NCBI RefSeq assembly: GCF_001642805.2
Contig: NZ_CP016948.1
Span: 3,472,001-3,536,000 of the forward strand
Direction: 5' to 3'
Length of the DNA: 64,000 nt
From: Serratia surfactantfaciens
GTDB lineage: Bacteria; Pseudomonadota; Gammaproteobacteria; Enterobacterales; Enterobacteriaceae
Positions 20,356 to 30,073 of this stretch are shown here, piece by piece (the stretch's first letter is position 1; each line of letters starts with the position of its first letter). The notes under the pieces are model-generated. The model was given only the letters and a program-made list of their open reading frames with translations. It ran no database searches and was not told the origin of the DNA. The translations under genes were made by a program, and so were the position numbers.

Positions 20356-21072
20356 ATGTTCGAATGGATTATGGATCCCAATGCCTGGTTAGCGTTAGGC
20401 ACGCTAACCATTCTTGAGATCGTACTGGGTATTGATAACATCATTTTTCTGTCGCTGGTGGTGGCCAAGCTGCCTAAAGCGCAACAGAACAAAGCTCGCC
20501 GACTAGGTCTGGCCGCCGCCATGCTGATGCGTCTGGCGTTGTTGGCCTCTATCGCCTGGGTGATCCGCTTGACGCACCCGCTGTTCACCGTACTGGATCA
20601 CGCCGTTTCCGCCCGCGATCTCATTCTGCTGCTGGGGGGATTGTTCCTGATCTGGAAAGCCAGCAAAGAGATCCACGAAACTATCGAAGGTTCGGAGGAA
20701 GAGCACCACACCAAGGTGCACAGCTTCTTCGGCGCTATCGTGCAGATCATGCTGCTCGATATTATCTTCAGCCTGGATTCGGTGATTACCGCCGTGGGCC
20801 TTTCCGACCACCTGTTCATCATGATGGCGGCGGTGGTGATCGCCGTCGGCGTGATGATGTTCGCCGCCCGGCCGATCGGTGAATTCGTCAATCGCCATCC
20901 GTCGGTAAAAATGCTGGCGCTGGCGTTCCTGATCCTGGTGGGCTTCACGCTGATGCTGGAAAGTTTCCAGGTGCACGTGCCGAAAGGCTACATCTACTTC
21001 GCCATGTTCTTCTCCATGTCGGTAGAAGCGCTCAATCTGATGCGCAGCAAGAAAAACCGCTCGCCGGAATAA
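20356..21072 (+). CDS. ygdQ: TerC/YgdQ family integral membrane protein
   Basis: The product is a TerC-family membrane protein of 238 residues. I start it at the ATG at 20356, giving MFEWIMDPNAWLALG, because this matches the conserved YgdQ start; the frame stays open 11 codons further upstream. The family marks are the acidic membrane motifs EIVLGIDNIIF and DIIFSLDSVITAVGL, in which aspartates sit inside membrane helices and are thought to bind metal ions in TerC proteins. About seven helices are expected. The actual role of YgdQ is unproven; proteins of this family are linked to manganese or other metal export. A hairpin terminator follows. Confidence 0.93.
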   Translation: MFEWIMDPNAWLALGTLTILEIVLGIDNIIFLSLVVAKLPKAQQNKARRLGLAAAMLMRLALLASIAWVIRLTHPLFTVLDHAVSARDLILLLGGLFLIWKASKEIHETIEGSEEEHHTKVHSFFGAIVQIMLLDIIFSLDSVITAVGLSDHLFIMMAAVVIAVGVMMFAARPIGEFVNRHPSVKMLALAFLILVGFTLMLESFQVHVPKGYIYFAMFFSMSVEALNLMRSKKNRSPE

Positions 21073-21080
21073 ACCCTATA

Positions 21081-21105
21081 CGAAAGCCGCCCCCGGCGGC
21101 TTTCG
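21081..21105 (+). terminator. Hairpin terminator after ygdQ
   Basis: The 11-bp perfect stem CGAAAGCCGCC / GGCGGCTTTCG with a CCC loop begins 8 bp after the ygdQ stop. The T-tract is short (TTTCGTCCCTT), so termination may be incomplete. Confidence 0.65.
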
Positions 21106-21228
21106 TCCCTTCGTTGACCTCTCATTTCACTTTTTCTTATCAGATAAAGACTTATCTGAGACGCCCTTCGCCGAGAGTTTGCTAATCTTGAAATAACAAT
21201 GTTTTCTGCACAATCGAGGATCCGCAGG

Positions 21229-21447
21229 ATGAAAAAGTGGGTAATGGCAGTGTCTGCGCTGGTCATGGCCGCCGGTTTGGCGGGATGTTCCAGCGACTAC
21301 GTAATGGCGACCAAGGATGGCAACATGATCCTGACGCAGGGCAAACCGGAGATCGACAAAGACACCGGCCTCATCAGCTATAAAGATGAAAAAGGCAATC
21401 ACCGCCAGATCAACGGCGATCAGGTTTCTCAGGTTATCGAACGCTAA
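21229..21447 (+). CDS. ygdR: YgdR family small lipoprotein
   Basis: This is a 72-residue lipoprotein. The signal peptide [20 protein letters not shown] ends in the lipobox LAGC with Cys20, so the mature protein is lipid-anchored. The mature part [20 protein letters not shown] is the YgdI/YgdR-type beta domain (DUF903) of fixed length. The ATG at 21229 has ATCGAGGATCC upstream. It is a substrate for the Lgt encoded at 14991. The function is unknown. Confidence 0.93.
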   Translation: MKKWVMAVSALVMAAGLAGCSSDYVMATKDGNMILTQGKPEIDKDTGLISYKDEKGNHRQINGDQVSQVIER

Positions 21448-21653
21448 TTACCGCTCGCCGGCTATCGCCCATTCAAGCGCGGTAGCCCTCATTCGTGTCC
21501 GCACGGAATCCGCTTCCCCCATCTTCACCGCTTGGTTATAGTCAGGAAAGGCGACATCGCCGCCCGACGGACTTCGCGCCGTCTTCTGACATTGGGCTCC
21601 TGTTTTACCGGGCCGCGCGGCCCGTCAGCGCTAACAAGAAAGGAAGGCCGTTA

Positions 21654-22694
21654 ATGCAATACCACCGTATTCCCCACAGTTCTTTAGAAGTGAGCGTGCT
21701 GGGACTGGGCACCATGACCTTTGGCGAACAGAACAGCGAAGCCGACGCCCATGCGCAACTGGACTATGCATTGGCCGCAGGCGTGAACCTGATAGACACC
21801 GCCGAACTGTACCCGGTGCCGCCCCGCCCGGAAACCCAGGGCCTGACCGAGAGCTATATCGGCAGTTGGATCAAGGCGCGCGGCAATCGCGAAAAAATCG
21901 TCCTGGCCAGCAAAGTCTCGGGCCCGGTGCGCGGCACCGACAGCAGCATCCGTCCGCAGCAGGCGCTGGATCGAAAAAACATCCGCGCCGCGCTCGACGC
22001 CAGCCTCAAGCGGCTGAATACCGACTATCTCGATCTCTACCAATTGCACTGGCCGCAGCGCGCCACCAACTGCTTTGGCAAACTCAATTATCAATACACC
22101 GATGACAAAGCCACGGTCACGCTGCTGGAAACGCTGGAAGCGCTGACCGAACAGGTGCGCGCCGGCAAAATTCGCTACATCGGGGTTTCCAACGAAACGC
22201 CCTGGGGCGTGATGCGCTACCTGCAGCTGGCGGAGAAGCACGAGCTGCCGCGCATCGTGTCGATTCAAAACCCGTACAGCCTGCTGAACCGCAGCTTTGA
22301 GATTGGCCTGGCCGAGATCAGCCAGCACGAAGGGGTGGAGCTGCTGGCCTATTCCAGCCTGGCGTTCGGCACCCTGAGCGGTAAATACCTCAACGGCGCA
22401 AAACCGGCCGGTGCGCGCAATACGCTGTTCACCCGCTTCAACCGTTATTCAGGGCAGCAAACCCAGCTGGCGATCGCCGAATACGTGGCGCTGGCCAAAA
22501 AACATGGGTTGGATCCTTCGCAGATGGCCTTGGCCTTCGTGCGCCAACAGCCGTTCGTCGCCAGCACCCTGCTGGGCGCCACCTCGGTGGAGCAGTTGAA
22601 AATCAACCTCGGCAGCCTCGATGTGGTATTGGATGAGGACGTGCTGCAGGCGCTTGAAGAGATCCATACCCGGTTTACCATTCCGGCGCCTTAA
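21654..22694 (+). CDS. tas: Aldo/keto reductase Tas
   Basis: Tas is an NADPH-dependent aldo-keto reductase. E. coli tas was found as a suppressor of starvation-dependent tyrosine auxotrophy. The chosen ATG at 21654 gives 346 residues, the usual length, and starts MQYHRIPHSSLEVSVLGLG after AAGGAAGG; the frame extends upstream but without family similarity. The catalytic Asp and Tyr are in LIDTAELYPVP, the Lys in KIVLASKVSGP, and the His in LYQLHWP. It converges with lplT across a terminator, as in E. coli. Confidence 0.95.
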   Translation: MQYHRIPHSSLEVSVLGLGTMTFGEQNSEADAHAQLDYALAAGVNLIDTAELYPVPPRPETQGLTESYIGSWIKARGNREKIVLASKVSGPVRGTDSSIRPQQALDRKNIRAALDASLKRLNTDYLDLYQLHWPQRATNCFGKLNYQYTDDKATVTLLETLEALTEQVRAGKIRYIGVSNETPWGVMRYLQLAEKHELPRIVSIQNPYSLLNRSFEIGLAEISQHEGVELLAYSSLAFGTLSGKYLNGAKPAGARNTLFTRFNRYSGQQTQLAIAEYVALAKKHGLDPSQMALAFVRQQPFVASTLLGATSVEQLKINLGSLDVVLDEDVLQALEEIHTRFTIPAP

Positions 22695-22702
22695 TACAGC
22701 GA

Positions 22703-22728
22703 GGGCGCAGCCTGCGCTGCGCCCCGTT
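22703..22728. terminator. Bidirectional terminator between tas and lplT
   Basis: A 9-bp stem GGGCGCAGC / GCTGCGCCC (22703-22711 and 22716-22724) with a CTGC loop lies between the convergent tas and lplT stops. The following CGTTTC is only weakly T-rich. Confidence 0.65.
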
Positions 22729-23913
22729 TCACCGCCGCTGCGACCACCACAGTGCGCTAATCGCCAGCGCAAACACCACGCCAAATCCGACGCCGACGCC
22801 CACCACCGGCACGCCCAGCTTCACCACCAGCGAATACAGCGCCAACATCAGCAACATGGCGGCGTTTTCACCCAGGTTTTGCACCGCGATCGCATTGCCG
22901 GCGCCGACCGAATGCTTGCCTCGTTCCTGCAGCAGCGCATTGAGCGGCACTACGAAGAAGCCCCCCAGCATGCCGATGATCGCCAACAAGACATAGGCAT
23001 TGAGCATGGTGGTTTGCAGCGCGAATACCGCGACCGCGACGCCGATCAGGATCCCGGCCGGCATACAGCGCTTCACCGTCTTCAGCGTAATGAAACGCGC
23101 GGCACCGCCAGCGCCCACCACGATGCCGACGGCCACCATGGCGTTCAGCAGCGTCGGCGTGGCGTTATCGGCGATGCCGAGCGCCACCGGCACCCACAGC
23201 ACCAGCAGAAAACGCAGCGTCACGCCGGCACCCCAAAACAGGCTGGTGCCGATCAGGGAGAAACGCGTCTGCCCATCGCGCCATAGCGTAACGCAGGCGG
23301 TAAAGAAGCTGTTCGTCATGGCCCGCGGGCGCCAGGAGGCCCCCGGGCGCGCCGCCGCCAGACGCGGAATATACAGGTTGGCAACCACCGCCCCCGCGTA
23401 AACCAAGGCGCAGGCCGCCAGCGCCGCCACCACATGCCAATCCGCCAGCATGCCGCCGGCCACCGAGCCGGTCAGAATGGCGGCAATGGTCGAGGCTTCC
23501 ATCAGGCCGTTAGCCTTGACCAGCTTCTCGCCGCTGGTGATCTCGCCCAGAATGCCGTATTTGGCCGGTGAATATGCGGCAGCGCCTACCCCGACCAGGC
23601 TGTAGCCGAGGAACGGGTTGAACCCAAAGCAGATCACCAACGCCCCCGCCAGTTTCAGGGCGTTGGCGAACATCATCACCCGCCCTTTGGCGAAGCTGTC
23701 GGCGACCTGGCCGACGAACGGCGCAAGAATGATGTAGGTGGCGACAAAGGCCATCTGCAGGATCGGCTGGCTCCAGTCCGGATAAAGCTGCTGTTTGATC
23801 AGAGCCAGCGTGGCGAACAGCAACGCATTGTCGCCGAACGCCGAGAGGAACTGCGCGCTGATCACAGCGATCATGCCGCGTGACAACAAAGGGGACTCGG
23901 TCGAAGGATTCAT
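22729..23913 (-). CDS. lplT: Lysophospholipid transporter LplT
   Basis: LplT is an MFS-type flippase that brings lysophospholipids across the inner membrane to Aas for re-acylation. The product has 394 residues with about 12 hydrophobic segments and starts [28 protein letters not shown], which matches known LplT. Loop motifs such as [13 protein letters not shown] fit an MFS protein. Its ATG shares a base with the aas stop (TGATG), so aas and lplT are translationally coupled, as expected for a two-gene recycling pathway. Confidence 0.95.
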   Translation of the reverse strand: MNPSTESPLLSRGMIAVISAQFLSAFGDNALLFATLALIKQQLYPDWSQPILQMAFVATYIILAPFVGQVADSFAKGRVMMFANALKLAGALVICFGFNPFLGYSLVGVGAAAYSPAKYGILGEITSGEKLVKANGLMEASTIAAILTGSVAGGMLADWHVVAALAACALVYAGAVVANLYIPRLAAARPGASWRPRAMTNSFFTACVTLWRDGQTRFSLIGTSLFWGAGVTLRFLLVLWVPVALGIADNATPTLLNAMVAVGIVVGAGGAARFITLKTVKRCMPAGILIGVAVAVFALQTTMLNAYVLLAIIGMLGGFFVVPLNALLQERGKHSVGAGNAIAVQNLGENAAMLLMLALYSLVVKLGVPVVGVGVGFGVVFALAISALWWSQRR

Positions 23914-26066
23914 CAGGCACTCTCCGGCTGTTCGGCCATGTGACGCAGGGTGACGAAATCGGGTTTGCCGCTGCCCAGCACCGGCAACGTTTTCAGCAGG
24001 CGGATATCACGTGGCACCGCCAGCTCCGGGCTGCCCAGTTCACGCGCCACCCGCAGCAACGCCTCGCGGGTGATGGCGGGATCGGTGGTGAACAGCACCA
24101 AGGCCTCGCCTTTGCTGCTGTCGCTTTTGACCGTGGCGGCATGCAATTTTTCCGGCGACAGCCGCTGCGCCAGCAGTTCGACGCTCTCCAGCGACACCAT
24201 CTCGCCCGCCAGCTTGGCGAAGCGCTTCACGCGCCCGCGAATGGTGCAGTAGCCCTGCTCATCCAGGCTGACGATATCGCCGGTGTCGTACCAGCCCGGC
24301 TGCAGCACGCCGTTGGCATCTTCCGCCGCCGGCGGCTCCAGTTCGCCGGGGCGCTCAACCCGCAGATAGCCTTTCATGATATTCGGCCCCTTCAGCTGCA
24401 GGCGGCCGCCGTTATCGATCCCCGGCACCGCGATCAGACGCGCCTCCATCTGCGGCATGATGCGGCCGACGGTGCCTACCTTGGTCGCCAGCGGCACGTT
24501 GATCGACACCACCGGCGCGCACTCGGTTACGCCATAGCCTTCCAGGATGCGAATGCCGTATTTATCCTGATAGATCTGTTTGGTGCTGTCCGCCAGTTTC
24601 TCTGCGCCAGCCACCACGTAGCGCAGGCGGGCAAAATCATACGGATGGGCGAAGCGCGCATAGTTGTTGAGGAAGGTCGCCGTGCCGAACAACACCGTGC
24701 AGTTGCGGTCATATACCAGCTCCGGCACCACGCGATAATGCAGCGGGCTGGGGTAGAGAAAAATGCGGCTGCCTGTGAGAAGCGGCGTCAGCAGCCCCAC
24801 CGTCAGGCCAAACGAATGGAATAACGGCAGCGAGGACATGAAGCGGTCGCGCGGCGTGAAATCGGCAATGGTGCGGATTTGTTCTACGTTGGCCAGCAGG
24901 CTGGCATGCGAATGCACCACGCCCTTGGGGTGGCCTTCAGAACCTGAAGTGAACAGGATCAGCGCCGCATCCTCCGGGCGTTGCGGCAACACCGCGCGCT
25001 GCGGCTGCAGCAAATGCCGCAGGATCCACAGCTTGTCCGCCAGCGTGACGGTGTCTTTCAGATCTTCCAGATACACCCAGTTGGCCTGCGTCACCTGCTC
25101 CGGCAGGTGGGTCAGCTTGCCCTTTTCCAGAAACTGACGCGAGGTGACGATGGTCTTGATGCCGGCGGCGAGCATCGCGCTGTTCAGGCCGTTGGCGCCG
25201 GCGGTGTAGTTGAGCATCGCCGGAATACGGTTGCGCAGCGAAGCGCCGAAGATCGCCGCCGCGGTGATGGTGGCATTCGGCAACAGCAGCCCGACGTGCT
25301 CCCCTTCGGCGGTAAAGCGCTGCAGAATGCGGCTGACGCCCAGCGATTTCTTGATCAGCGTCTGGTAACTGTCTTCTTTGAAAGCGATGTCTTCGATGCA
25401 GGGCTTGCGGCGCCCGTAGCGGTGCTGCGCCGCCAGCAAGGCATGGAACAGGGTCTGCGGTTCACGCGTATCCATCCGCGCCCGCATCATGATCTGCATC
25501 AGGCGATCGCCCGCCAGCGCACGGCGTTCGCGCGCACGCGGCGCCTCCGGCATCGGCAGCGTGGTCGGCGGCAAGATGCGGATGCTGATTCGCGGGAACC
25601 AGCGGATCTTGAACACCCCGGCCATGCGGCCGAACGGACTGAATTCGGGGCCGTCGATCCGCACCGGAACCACAGTGGCGCCCGATTTGGCGGCAATAAA
25701 CGCCGCGCCGTCGTAAATTTTCATCAGCGCGCCGGTCACGGTGATGCGCCCTTCAGGGAACACCACGATCGGCCGCCCCTGTTCGACCATGCGCACCAGC
25801 TGCTTGATGGCCATCGGCTTGGTGGGGTCGAGCGAGACAAAATCGATGTAAGGCCGCAGCCAGCGCATAAACCAGCTCTCGCCGATGCTGGCGTAAACCG
25901 CAAACACCGGTTTAATCGGCAGGAACAGCGCCAACAGCACGCCGTCAAGAAAAGAGACGTGGTTCGGTGTAATCAGCAGTTTTTGCCGATCGAAGTGCTG
26001 GACGTCCCCTTCGACCCGTACCCGAAACAACAGGCGAAACAGCGCGCGCAGCAGTGAAAATATCAT
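23913..26066 (-). CDS. aas: Bifunctional 2-acyl-GPE acyltransferase / acyl-ACP synthetase
   Basis: Aas re-acylates 2-acyl-glycerophosphoethanolamine at the inner membrane. The ATG at 26066 ([16 protein letters not shown]) is preferred over the open upstream extension because it matches known Aas and has an AGGGAGAAGG Shine-Dalgarno. This gives 717 residues. The N-terminal domain has the acyltransferase NHVSFLDG motif (HX4D) and the [10 protein letters not shown] motif. The C-terminal domain is an AMP-forming synthetase with [32 protein letters not shown] and [14 protein letters not shown]. It is coupled to lplT. Confidence 0.96.
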   Translation of the reverse strand: MIFSLLRALFRLLFRVRVEGDVQHFDRQKLLITPNHVSFLDGVLLALFLPIKPVFAVYASIGESWFMRWLRPYIDFVSLDPTKPMAIKQLVRMVEQGRPIVVFPEGRITVTGALMKIYDGAAFIAAKSGATVVPVRIDGPEFSPFGRMAGVFKIRWFPRISIRILPPTTLPMPEAPRARERRALAGDRLMQIMMRARMDTREPQTLFHALLAAQHRYGRRKPCIEDIAFKEDSYQTLIKKSLGVSRILQRFTAEGEHVGLLLPNATITAAAIFGASLRNRIPAMLNYTAGANGLNSAMLAAGIKTIVTSRQFLEKGKLTHLPEQVTQANWVYLEDLKDTVTLADKLWILRHLLQPQRAVLPQRPEDAALILFTSGSEGHPKGVVHSHASLLANVEQIRTIADFTPRDRFMSSLPLFHSFGLTVGLLTPLLTGSRIFLYPSPLHYRVVPELVYDRNCTVLFGTATFLNNYARFAHPYDFARLRYVVAGAEKLADSTKQIYQDKYGIRILEGYGVTECAPVVSINVPLATKVGTVGRIMPQMEARLIAVPGIDNGGRLQLKGPNIMKGYLRVERPGELEPPAAEDANGVLQPGWYDTGDIVSLDEQGYCTIRGRVKRFAKLAGEMVSLESVELLAQRLSPEKLHAATVKSDSSKGEALVLFTTDPAITREALLRVARELGSPELAVPRDIRLLKTLPVLGSGKPDFVTLRHMAEQPESA

Positions 26067-26129
26067 GCCCTTCTCCCTTGGCCATGGAGGCGTAAATCGT
26101 TGTAGGGAAAAGAATACTATATGGCGGGC

Positions 26130-26223
26130 AAAAAAAAACCTACGCATCCGCGTAGGTTGGTGCAATTGAAAATGGCTTCAGCATGCAAGGCACGCTGATT
26201 TCTCACCAATCAATACCTCTGGG
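26130..26223 (-). ncRNA. omrA: OmrA/OmrB-type small regulatory RNA
   Basis: On the minus strand the gap upstream of aas encodes a sequence starting CCCAGAGGTATTGATTGG, the conserved 5' seed end of OmrA and OmrB. It ends with the stem AACCTACGC / GCGTAGGTT followed by a T-run at 26130-26138. Length is about 94 nt. In E. coli omrA and omrB lie in the same aas-galR interval in the same orientation. They are OmpR-activated Hfq-dependent RNAs that repress outer-membrane proteins such as CirA, FecA and OmpT, and also csgD and ompR. Only one copy is visible here. A weak -10 (TAGAGT) lies just upstream. Confidence 0.92.
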
Positions 26224-26416
26224 ATCACCTACTCTAGAGAGATGCCGTGCAGGAAACTACCGCCGAATCGCAAGAGTTCTGCTCCAAATGCAACCAGCTG
26301 TAAATTTCCCGCGACCGGCTGTAATAACTCAATGAAACTTAAACCTTCACGGCGACCAAAAGATAAATAATCGCCGCGGAGCCCCCTCTCCAGGTACGCG
26401 ATCGGGCGCGCCTCGC

Positions 26417-28675
26417 TCAGCGAGCGCTAACCTCCACCAGACAGCTCATGGCATTCGGCCCCTGCGTCAGCGGCGAGGTGCCGATATCCAGCGTCAGCAC
26501 GTTCGGGTTGCCCGCCTGTTCAATCGGTTGACGCTGCGCGCCAACGCCCGGATCGAACCAGGCGCCGGTCGCCATCAGCACCACCCCACGCGTTACACCG
26601 TCGGTCAGCGATACCCCCGCCAGGCAACCGCCGCGCGCGTTGCTGACCAGCACTTCGGCGCCGTCCAGCACACCGCGCGGCGCGGCGTCGTCCGGATGCA
26701 TATACAGGGTTTCGCGTCCGGCGGTTTTGTTCCCCTGCGCCAGCGGCGCCGGATCCATCTGGCTGTGCAGACGATCGCTCGGTTGGATGGAGATCAGATG
26801 CAGCGGCCAGTTTTTGGCCTGCGGCGCCCCCAACCACTCCACCGGCGGTTGCCACTGTGGATGCGGGGCGAAATCCTGATAGCGATAACCGGCGATCCGC
26901 TCGCTGAACAGTTCAATCTTGCCGCTGGGCGTTTGCAACGGATTGGCCTGCGGATCGGCGCGGAACGCGTCGAAAAACACAAACTCTTTGGCGGGCGCGG
27001 GCAGTTCGACATAGCTCTGCCGCCAAAACGCCTCAAACTCCGGCCAGGCGACGCCGGCGCGCTGCTGCGCTACGCCGCATTGCCGGTAGATCTCTTCGAT
27101 CCAGGCCCGTTCGTCGCGGTTCTCGGTGAAGCGTTCGCGATAGCCGAGACGCTCCGCCAGATCGGCGAAGATATCGAAATCGTTGCGCGCCTGGTGCTGC
27201 GGCGCAATGGCCTGATGCATCGCCAGCACGTAGCGATCGCGCGACGAGCCGCCGATATCGTTACGCTCCAGCGAACTGGTGACCGGCAGCACGATGTCCG
27301 CCATCTTGGCCGCCGCCGTCCACCAGATATCCTGGACGATCACCGTGTCCGGCTTCTGCCAGCCCTCCACCAGCCGATTCAACTGCTGATGATGATGGAA
27401 TGGGTTGCCGCCGGCCCAGTGCACCAAATGAATATCCGGGTAGTGCCGCGTCTCGCCGCAAAATTGATAGGCTTCGCCGGGGTGCAGCAGCATATCGCAG
27501 ATGCGCGCCACCGGGATCGCCAGCCCGGCCGGGTTGTCCCCGACCGGCATGGTCGGCGCGGGCGTGTCCACGCGCGGGTTGCCGACGCCGTTCATCGAAC
27601 CGTGGCCGAACGAGAAACCGCCGCCCGGCAACCCCACCTGCCCCAGCATCGCCGACAGTGCGATCATCATCCAATAGGGTTGCTCGCCGCGGTGCGCGCG
27701 CTGCACCGAGTAAGAACAGGTGATGAAACTGCGCACGCCGATCAGCTGCCGCGCCAACAGCGCGATGCGGGCTGCCGGAATGCCGGTGATAGCGCTGGCC
27801 CAGACGGGGGTTTTCGCCACGCCGTCGCCGGCGCCGTTCAGGTAATCCGCCAGCTGCTGATAACCCACGCAGTGGCTATGCAGGAAGGCTTCGTCCTGAG
27901 CGCCCAGCCGTTGAATTTCGTAAGCCAGCGCCAACATCAGCGCCACGTCGGTATTCGGCCGGATCGGGATCCATTCCGCATTGACGAACTCGGGGCAATC
28001 GTCGCGCATCGGGCTGATGTTGATCACCGGCGTGCCCTTGCGCGCCAGCTTTTGCAGCCAGGGCTTGAGCGCATGCTCCGCCGCGCCGCCGGAAGAGACC
28101 TGGGCGTTTTTCAGCGCCAGCCCGCCGAACGCCACAAACAGTTCGCAGTGTTCCACCACGCTCGGCCAGCTGGTGACCCGGCCGGTGAGCGGCGAGAAAG
28201 TGCCGATCACATACGGCAGGAAGAACTGCGCCGCGCCCCAGCTGTAGTTGCCCTGCTGATCGACGCCGCCGCCGCCGCTGAAGTAGAACCGCCGCACCAG
28301 CGAACGCGCATGGTGCAGTCGCCCGGCCGATGACCAACCGTATGAGCCGGTAAACAGCCCGGAAGCGCCGTAACGGTCGCGCACCCGACGGTTTTCCTCC
28401 GCCACCAGATCGAGCGCCAAATCCCAGTCCACCTCGATGAAATCTTCTCTGCCGCGCAGCGTGCGATCGCTGCCTTCGCGCTTTTGCAGCCACGAACGGC
28501 GCACCGCCGGCTTGCGGATGCGCTTGTCGGAATAAACCATCGGCGCGATGGAATCGAGCAGCGGCGAAGGGTCAGGATCGTCGACGAAGGGTTCACAACG
28601 GATAAGCCGGCCGTCTTCAACCACGGCGGTATAGGCGCCCCAATGGGCGAGCTGCGGATAGCGTTTAATGGACAT
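26417..28675 (-). CDS. Molybdopterin-dependent oxidoreductase, BisC/TorZ type, cytoplasmic
   Basis: The 752-residue protein belongs to the DMSO reductase family and most resembles biotin sulfoxide reductase (BisC) and TMAO reductases. It starts MSIKRYPQLAHWGAYTAVVE with no Tat signal and no N-terminal cysteine cluster, so it should be cytoplasmic without a [4Fe-4S] cluster. The molybdenum ligand is probably Ser116 in GSYGWSSAG. Cofactor-binding segments include GNPFHHHQQLNRLVEGWQ, DIVLPVTSSLERNDIGG and a C-terminal molydopterin-binding domain from about residue 620. The substrate is uncertain: biotin sulfoxide, methionine sulfoxide or another S- or N-oxide. It is divergent from galR. Confidence 0.85.
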   Translation of the reverse strand: MSIKRYPQLAHWGAYTAVVEDGRLIRCEPFVDDPDPSPLLDSIAPMVYSDKRIRKPAVRRSWLQKREGSDRTLRGREDFIEVDWDLALDLVAEENRRVRDRYGASGLFTGSYGWSSAGRLHHARSLVRRFYFSGGGGVDQQGNYSWGAAQFFLPYVIGTFSPLTGRVTSWPSVVEHCELFVAFGGLALKNAQVSSGGAAEHALKPWLQKLARKGTPVINISPMRDDCPEFVNAEWIPIRPNTDVALMLALAYEIQRLGAQDEAFLHSHCVGYQQLADYLNGAGDGVAKTPVWASAITGIPAARIALLARQLIGVRSFITCSYSVQRAHRGEQPYWMMIALSAMLGQVGLPGGGFSFGHGSMNGVGNPRVDTPAPTMPVGDNPAGLAIPVARICDMLLHPGEAYQFCGETRHYPDIHLVHWAGGNPFHHHQQLNRLVEGWQKPDTVIVQDIWWTAAAKMADIVLPVTSSLERNDIGGSSRDRYVLAMHQAIAPQHQARNDFDIFADLAERLGYRERFTENRDERAWIEEIYRQCGVAQQRAGVAWPEFEAFWRQSYVELPAPAKEFVFFDAFRADPQANPLQTPSGKIELFSERIAGYRYQDFAPHPQWQPPVEWLGAPQAKNWPLHLISIQPSDRLHSQMDPAPLAQGNKTAGRETLYMHPDDAAPRGVLDGAEVLVSNARGGCLAGVSLTDGVTRGVVLMATGAWFDPGVGAQRQPIEQAGNPNVLTLDIGTSPLTQGPNAMSCLVEVSAR

Positions 28676-28862
28676 GGCGTTCTCGGCGCAAATCGGAATC
28701 CACAGACGTTACCTCAGCCTGTCGCCAGCGCCAACGTACAAATTGCGCTATCGTTCGGCCGGTGGTGGTTATGCGCGCAGCCACGAAGAGATTCTGCAAC
28801 GGCCGCCACAAGTTGCGCACGACACCGCTTGCAGCCTCGGTTTTTTTCCGCAAGACTGGGGG

Positions 28863-28878
28863 ATGTAAGCGATTACCC
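28863..28878. promoter_or_regulatory. GalR/GalS-type operator upstream of galR
   Basis: ATGTAAGCGATTACCC matches the Gal operator pattern GTGTAANCGNTTACAC at 13 of the 14 defined positions except for the edge bases. It lies 17 bp upstream of the galR ATG, where binding would block transcription or initiation. This points to autorepression, which is inference from position and sequence. Confidence 0.65.
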
Positions 28879-28895
28879 AGGATGTGTTGACTGAT

Positions 28896-29915
28896 ATGGC
28901 TACGATAAAGGATGTTGCCAGGCTGGCGGGTGTTTCCGTGGCCACGGTATCCCGCGTGATAAACCATTCCCCCAAGGCCAGCGAAGGATCGCGCACCGCG
29001 GTGCTGGCCGCCATGGAACAGCTGCAGTATCACCCCAACGCCAACGCGCGGGCGCTGGCGCAGCAATCCACCGAGACGCTGGGCCTGATCGTCTCCGACG
29101 TTTCCGATCCCTTTTTCGGCGCGATGGTCAAAGCGGTCGAACAGGTGGCCTACGCCACCCGCAATTTTCTGCTGATTGGCAACGGTTACCACGACGCCGA
29201 AAAAGAGCGCCAGGCGATAGAACAGCTGGTGCGGCACCGCTGCGAAGCCCTGGTGGTGCACGCCAAAAGGCTGAGCGATCGGGAGCTTTGCGACTGGATG
29301 CAACAAATCCCCGGCATGGTGCTGATCAACCGCACGCTGCCGGGTTTTGAAGCGCGCTGCGTGGCGCTCGACGATCGCTACGGCGCCTGGTTGGCGACCC
29401 GCCATCTGATCCAGCAAGGGCATCAGCGCATTGCCATCATCTGCTCCACCCACCAGATTTCCGACGCCACCGATCGCCTGCAAGGCTATCTCGACGCGCT
29501 GCAAGAGCATGGCATTGCGGTGGATGAAAAGCTGATCGCCTACGGCGAGCCGGACGAGATCGGCGGCGAACAGGCGATGACCGAGCTGCTCGGCCGCGGC
29601 CGCTCGTTCTCTGCCATCACCTGCTACAACGATCCGATGGCCGCCGGCGCGCTGTCAGTACTGAGCGATAACAGCGTCGACGTGCCGGGGCAAATTTCGC
29701 TGATCGGTTTCGATGACGTGCTGATTTCGCGCTATCTGCGGCCCCGCCTGACCACCATTCGCTACCCGATCGTGGCGATGGCCACCCAGGCGGCTGAGCT
29801 GGCGCTGGCGCTGGCCAATCGGCAGCCGCTGCCGGAAGTCACCAACATGTTCAGCCCGACGCTGGTGCGCCGCCACTCGGTCGCCACCCTCAACAACGCG
29901 CACGAACAGCCGTAA
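28896..29915 (+). CDS. galR: HTH-type transcriptional regulator GalR
   Basis: GalR is the LacI-family repressor of galactose transport and metabolism genes, relieved by D-galactose. The ATG at 28896 gives 339 residues. The N-terminal helix-turn-helix MATIKDVARLAGVSVATVSR and the hinge helix (NANARALAQQ) are standard. The ligand domain contains DVSDPFFGAMVKAVEQVAY and ISLIGFDDVLISRYLRPRLTT, nearly identical to E. coli GalR. A GalR-type operator lies just upstream and a strong hairpin terminator follows. In E. coli the next gene is lysA; here a toxin-antitoxin pair is interposed. Confidence 0.95.
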   Translation: MATIKDVARLAGVSVATVSRVINHSPKASEGSRTAVLAAMEQLQYHPNANARALAQQSTETLGLIVSDVSDPFFGAMVKAVEQVAYATRNFLLIGNGYHDAEKERQAIEQLVRHRCEALVVHAKRLSDRELCDWMQQIPGMVLINRTLPGFEARCVALDDRYGAWLATRHLIQQGHQRIAIICSTHQISDATDRLQGYLDALQEHGIAVDEKLIAYGEPDEIGGEQAMTELLGRGRSFSAITCYNDPMAAGALSVLSDNSVDVPGQISLIGFDDVLISRYLRPRLTTIRYPIVAMATQAAELALALANRQPLPEVTNMFSPTLVRRHSVATLNNAHEQP

Positions 29916-29925
29916 TGACATCGCT

Positions 29926-29955
29926 GCATGGGTGAGCCGTCACCCATGCGTTCAT
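29926..29955 (+). terminator. Hairpin terminator after galR
   Basis: The 10-bp perfect stem GCATGGGTGA / TCACCCATGC with a GCCG loop lies 11 bp after the galR stop and is followed by GTTCAT, which is only moderately T-rich. Confidence 0.65.
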
Positions 29956-30016
29956 ATTGCGCAGCCCTCCGCATTTCCCGACTGTTGATTTTTTCCGCTC
30001 CCTGCGTTCGTGCATA

Positions 30017-30061
30017 TTGTTCGAATAATAATCTTTACACTATATAGCATAAACGCTATAT
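30017..30061 (+). promoter_or_regulatory. Promoter and overlapping operator of the toxin-antitoxin operon
   Basis: A -35-like TTGTTC (30017-30022) and a -10 TATATA (30041-30046) are 18 bp apart. The 7-bp inverted repeat ATATAGC-N6-GCTATAT (30042-30061) overlaps the -10 and ends 12 bp before the toxin ATG. This is the usual place for autorepression by the antitoxin or the TA complex. Binding is inferred. Confidence 0.55.
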
Positions 30062-30073
30062 TCGGAGCGAATC

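Noticed and set aside
26528..28333. 601-codon plus-strand frame opposite the BisC-type gene
   Set aside because: Antisense shadow with a His/Arg/Gln-rich composition and no recognisable domain. The minus-strand molybdoenzyme explains the DNA.
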